A stretch of DNA of 13,810 nucleotides. Source: Deltaproteobacteria bacterium (lineage in GTDB: Bacteria; Desulfobacterota; Desulfarculia; Desulfarculales; Desulfarculaceae). A model generated the notes under the pieces. It was given only the letters and a program-made list of their open reading frames with translations. It did no database searches and had not been told where the DNA came from. Every line of letters begins with the position of its first letter. Positions within the stretch are counted from its first letter, which is position 1. Made by a program: the position numbers and the translations under genes. The stretch spans positions 1-13,810 of the forward strand of contig JAHLLK010000107.1 of assembly GCA_020444165.1 (NCBI GenBank). Reading direction: 5' to 3'. Below, piece by piece: positions 12,537 through 13,810 of this stretch.

Positions 12537-13810
12537 GGGCAAGGCTCCGCCCAGCACGGAGCGGGTAACCGGCGGCCTGGCCGGCTTTGTCCGGCCCTTC
12601 CTGGAGTCGCACCTGGCGGTCTTGTTGGTGATCGTGGCCGTGGCTCTGGGCGCCATGGCCATCGCCATCACCCCCCGCGAGGAAGACCCCCAGATCGTGG
12701 TGCCCTTGGCTGACGTGTTCGTCTCCGCCCCCGGGGTCACCGCCCGCGAGGTGGAGCGCCTGGTGGCCACCCCCCTGGAGCGCCTGTTGTGGCAGATCGA
12801 CGGGGTGGAGCACGTGTATTCCCGCTCGGCTCCGGGTATGGCCGTGGTCACGGTGCGCTTCTACGTGGGCGAGGACCGGGAGCGCTCCCTGGTCAAGCTG
12901 CACAACAAGATCAGCATGAACGAGGATGAGGTGCCGCCTCTGGTGCGCGGCTGGGTCATCAAGCCGGTGGAGATCGACGACGTGCCGATCCTGGCCCTGA
13001 CCCTCTCCTCGGACCGCTACGACGACCACATGCTGCGGCGCATGGCCGAAGAACTCCTGGCGCGCCTGGCCGTGGTGCCCGAGGTGTCCCGCACCTCCCT
13101 CTATGGCGGCCGGCCCCAGGTGATCCGGGTGGAATTGGACCCCGAGATCCTGGCCGGCCGCGGCCTCACCCCCCTGGCCGTGTCCCAGGCCCTGGCCGGA
13201 GCCGACGCCTCCCTCACCGTGGGCGCCTTTGACCGGGACAACCAGAGCTTCACGGTCACCAGCGACGCCTATTTGCAAAACGCCGCCGAGGTGAGGAACC
13301 TGGTGGTGGGGGTGCACCAGGCCCGTCCGGTGTACCTGAGCGAGGTGGCCCGGGTCTACGACGGCCCGGCCGAGGTGCATACCTACACCCGTCTGGGCTT
13401 CTCCGAGCGCTGGCGCCAGGATCACGGCCAGGAGGGCCCGGCCCAGACCCGCCCGGCCGTGACCGTGGGCCTGGCCAAGAAGCGGGGCACCAATGCGGTG
13501 ACCATGGCCGCCAACGTGCTGTCCTTGTTGGAGGAGCTGAAGGGCAAGGTGCTCCCGGCCGGGGTGGAGGTCACGGTCACCCGCAACTACGGCGAAACCG
13601 CCAAGGTGAAGTCCGACGAGCTGATCCAGAACCTGGGCTTCGCGGTGGTCACCGTGGTGGCCCTGTTGGCCTTCACCCTGGGCTGGCGCGAGGCCCTGGT
13701 GGTGGCCATCGCCGTGCCCCTGTCCTTTGCCATGGCCCTGTTCGTCAACTACCTCTTCGGCTACACCATCAACCGGGTGACCATGTTCGCCCTGATCCTC
13801 TCCCTGGGCC
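12529..13810 (+). CDS. RND efflux permease (N-terminal 427 residues; cut by window end)
   Basis: This is the inner-membrane proton-driven pump subunit. ATG 12529 overlaps the adaptor stop codon (12534-12536), and the frame stays open to the window edge. After a cytoplasmic N-terminus, TM1 spans about residues 28-48, followed by the family signature of the porter domain: PREEDPQI, SAPGVTAREVERLVATPLE, IDGVEHVYSRSAPGMAVVTVRF, and later LYGGRPQVIRVELDPEILAGRGLT. TM2 (~369-386), TM3 (~390-411) and the start of TM4 (RVTMFALILSLG) follow; the proton-relay aspartates expected right after this point lie outside the window. The PREEDPQI opening and short porter loops place it in the AcrB/MdtB-like COG0841 superfamily, in a branch I cannot assign to a substrate. 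The complete protein should be about 1,000-1,100 residues. Confidence 0.94.
   Translation, partial: MSEGKAPPSTERVTGGLAGFVRPFLESHLAVLLVIVAVALGAMAIAITPREEDPQIVVPLADVFVSAPGVTAREVERLVATPLERLLWQIDGVEHVYSRSAPGMAVVTVRFYVGEDRERSLVKLHNKISMNEDEVPPLVRGWVIKPVEIDDVPILALTLSSDRYDDHMLRRMAEELLARLAVVPEVSRTSLYGGRPQVIRVELDPEILAGRGLTPLAVSQALAGADASLTVGAFDRDNQSFTVTSDAYLQNAAEVRNLVVGVHQARPVYLSEVARVYDGPAEVHTYTRLGFSERWRQDHGQEGPAQTRPAVTVGLAKKRGTNAVTMAANVLSLLEELKGKVLPAGVEVTVTRNYGETAKVKSDELIQNLGFAVVTVVALLAFTLGWREALVVAIAVPLSFAMALFVNYLFGYTINRVTMFALILSLG

Overview
This is a GC-rich bacterial window with Gram-negative architecture: a TRAP transporter, a sigma-54 activator, and an outer-membrane efflux channel. GC-rich codons, a TRAP receptor, an NtrC-class regulator and a probable selenoprotein together suggest a high-GC Desulfobacterota (deltaproteobacterial) anaerobe. 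That placement is inference; there is no rRNA or tRNA to anchor it.

Layout: (1) 1-1731 holds the end of a TRAP large permease gene, an intercistronic hairpin, a Tat-exported DctP/TakP-like receptor and a strong intrinsic terminator. (2) 2107-5929 holds a two-gene signalling operon: a soluble hybrid PAS-PAS histidine kinase with a C-terminal receiver, then an NtrC-class sigma-54 activator 1 nt downstream. (3) 5930-6796 has no convincing gene but is highly organised. It contains two matching 15-bp dyads, an AT-rich strip, a consensus-matching -24/-12 sigma-54 promoter, low-GC DNA with a 51-bp tandem repeat, and a string of hairpins ending in an 18-bp stem. (4) 6797-8181 holds a small helical protein, a structured leader, an ArsR-family regulator and a small gene with an in-frame TGA followed by a SECIS-like hairpin. 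(5) 8246-9652 (minus strand) is a MATE exporter. (6) 9977-13810 is a divergent tripartite RND efflux operon (TolC-like lipoprotein, membrane fusion protein, RND permease cut by the window end).

How the parts may work together: the kinase and regulator lie beside the TRAP genes and may sense its substrate or a related signal. The only good sigma-54 promoter seen in the window lies just behind the activator gene, with a paired upstream site at a typical enhancer distance. It points into the repeat region, not into an obvious protein gene, so the regulator may drive a long non-coding or leader RNA. The ArsR regulator and the candidate selenoprotein form a separate translationally linked pair. 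The MATE and RND genes form a divergent export locus with dyad symmetry in both candidate promoters.

The two strongest candidates for something undescribed are the selenoprotein-like gene at 7726-8181 and the sigma-54-driven repeat RNA region at 5934-6772.
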